From the NCBI GenBank assembly GCA_016282855.1, contig JAEELT010000065.1, positions 1 to 32,702 on the forward strand: 32,702 nucleotides of DNA, written 5' to 3'. Below are positions 31,590 through 32,702 of the stretch, piece after piece. Positions within the stretch are counted from its first letter, which is position 1, and the number at the start of each line of letters is the position of its first letter. The stretch comes from Clostridiaceae bacterium. GTDB taxonomy: Bacteria; Bacillota; Clostridia; Oscillospirales; Acutalibacteraceae. The position numbers and the translations under genes were made by a program. A model generated the notes under the pieces. It did not search any database. It saw only the letters and a program-made list of their open reading frames with translations, and was not told the DNA's origin.

Positions 31590-32702
31590 ATGCCGCAGAG
31601 AGCTGTAGGTTTTGACGAAATCAATTCTGTAATCATACCGTCAGGAACAAATGAAAACCTCCGCAATCTTCTTAATGAAAGCGGAGTAAAGGTTGTTGAA
31701 TATGAGGCCAACGACGAAGCGGACCGTCTCGAAAAGCTGAACAGTCTCGAAAGTGCTAAATTCTCAACGCCGCGTGGGGAAGAGGTTAATATATCCGAAG
31801 AAGATGTAAAGGAATTGCAGAACATTAAAAGAAAAGATGTGACGCGGTTTACATCAGAGGATATAAAAAAATCTGAAAAGTGGGCGCGGTATTATGAAAC
31901 TTCTTTAGGAAAAAACAAAACAAAATCACCGTTCTTCAGAGCGGCGATGGGCGACTGGCGCGCAATTGACACCAGCCTAATCAAAACCGCTTATGTTCCA
32001 ATTATAAATGGCAGCGAAGAGTTCCAAGACCGATTGACAAAGCAACGGACAAAAACAGGAAAGCCGGGAGTTACCAACAGCGATACTGGATGGGATATTG
32101 TTATTTCGAGTGATGGCGAAAGAAGCACACGGTCACATTCAGGGAAAAAAGCTCGTTCGTTTAAAGGCTTAACCGGGATAAAAGAGATGGTTGCTAATGC
32201 TATATTGCTAAATTCTGAAGTCCATGAGCATCATGATAACAGTTCAAAATCCCCTGAAACAGATTTTATAGCATTCGACCACAAATTTTATGCTTTAGGC
32301 GGAACAGACGACGGAGATATAAACCTTTACAAAATAACTATAGAAGAAAGATTCCAAGACTGGAAACATCCGCACGAAAAGTCTTTTCACAATTTAAGAT
32401 ACATAGAACAAATTGATACTACAAAAAGAAATACAAACGATAGAGTCGGCGGGCGCCAACAGGGTTCAAAGACCGAGCAGCGTATCCACAAAGACATACT
32501 ATCGTTCGCTGTTTATACAGTAGCAGATTTGTTTGCGGTTGTCAATGCCAAAGATAAACAATTTAACCCCGGCAAAGAAGTAAACACAAAACTCCTTAAC
32601 GCCGACGGTACGCCGAGAATCTTCTATCACGGCACAGCAAACGACTTTGATGTATTCAATATGAACGAAGGCGCTTACGGAAAAGGCGCATACTTTACGA
32701 CC
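31590..32702 (+). CDS. Phage/mobile-element polyvalent protein fragment (LPD3-like plus ADP-ribosyltransferase-like), 3' end cut by window
   Basis: An open frame with no stop from 31476 to the window edge. Its only early ATG (31590) has no SD, and family-like sequence (THSAVHTGFFEAMPQRAVGF) already begins before it, so the real N-terminus seems lost. Visible parts: a MuF/polyvalent-type tract (AVGFDEINSVIIPSG...YEANDEADRLEKLNSLES) at about 31600-31760; an LPD3-like domain (DTGWDIVISSDGERSTRSHSGK, ending near 32430); and the start of an ART-PolyVal-like domain (LLNADGTPRIFYHGTANDF, G-K-G-A-Y-F-T) from about 32590. Such proteins travel in prophages and conjugative elements. No other phage gene is visible here. 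It is probably a truncated remnant or the edge of an integrated element; a misjoined contig is also possible. Confidence 0.7.
   Translation, partial: MPQRAVGFDEINSVIIPSGTNENLRNLLNESGVKVVEYEANDEADRLEKLNSLESAKFSTPRGEEVNISEEDVKELQNIKRKDVTRFTSEDIKKSEKWARYYETSLGKNKTKSPFFRAAMGDWRAIDTSLIKTAYVPIINGSEEFQDRLTKQRTKTGKPGVTNSDTGWDIVISSDGERSTRSHSGKKARSFKGLTGIKEMVANAILLNSEVHEHHDNSSKSPETDFIAFDHKFYALGGTDDGDINLYKITIEERFQDWKHPHEKSFHNLRYIEQIDTTKRNTNDRVGGRQQGSKTEQRIHKDILSFAVYTVADLFAVVNAKDKQFNPGKEVNTKLLNADGTPRIFYHGTANDFDVFNMNEGAYGKGAYFTT

Noticed and set aside
31499-31825. 108-codon minus-strand ORF beyond the fucosidase gene
   Set aside because: Opposite the polyvalent-protein frame, which has recognisable domains; Ser/Arg-rich shadow composition.
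1-32702. CRISPR arrays, tRNA/rRNA genes, insertion sequences, restriction or defence islands
   Set aside because: No regularly spaced repeats, cloverleaf-like RNA genes, transposases or known defence proteins were recognised by eye in the window.

Overview
The window looks like chromosomal DNA from an anaerobic, gut-type Firmicute of class Clostridia, most like the Oscillospirales/Ruminococcaceae. This is inferred from strong GGAGG-type ribosome binding sites, several TTGACA/TATAAT-like promoters, occasional TTG/GTG starts, a SpoIIAA-like STAS protein, DUF4358 and SGNH lipoproteins, a FemX-type peptidyltransferase, and glycosidases for plant and mucin glycans. No tRNA, rRNA, CRISPR array or insertion sequence was seen.

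Layout. (1) 1-11,266, all minus strand: a tightly spaced run of twelve genes, read from right to left. They are a secreted metallophosphoesterase, a chloramphenicol-acetyltransferase-like protein, an O6-methylguanine methyltransferase (ogt), a GH32 fructosidase, a YjbR protein, a DUF1349 protein, an FMN azoreductase-like protein, a ComEC-like metallo-beta-lactamase-fold hydrolase, a secreted neutral-ceramidase-like hydrolase, a GH28-like beta-helix protein, a GH43-like protein and the start of an FAD oxidoreductase. (2) 11,267-13,974: a small secreted protein (+) and a secreted SGNH hydrolase (-) converge on a shared hairpin terminator, followed by a stand-alone STAS protein. (3) 14,050-21,890, plus strand: an aromatic amino acid operon, pheA-aroB-aroC-aroA-tyrA-aroF-aroE/K. 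It covers DAHP synthase to prephenate, plus both the Phe and Tyr branch enzymes, except 3-dehydroquinate dehydratase. (4) 21,896-27,200, minus strand: a lipoprotein pair (SGNH plus DUF4358) and an OmpR-type two-component system with a very large sensor. (5) 27,254-30,032: FemX-like and cca genes (-), and an ArsC-like gene (+). (6) 30,036-31,518: a GH29 alpha-L-fucosidase with a discoidin-like C-terminus (-). (7) 31,476-32,702: a plus-strand fragment of a phage/mobile-element polyvalent protein (LPD3-like plus ADP-ribosyltransferase-like), with no convincing start and cut by the window end.

Most notable: the aromatic operon is preceded by an unannotated 32-codon leader peptide with nine Tyr/Phe codons in a 14-codon stretch (YYYAYVRFFAGFYF), a good promoter and SD, mutually exclusive RNA pairings and a terminator just before pheA. 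This has the layout of ribosome-mediated Phe/Tyr attenuation, in a group that more often uses T-box riboswitches for such operons.

Starts were chosen from SD position and family N-termini. Domain and family names come from motif recognition only; no database search was run.
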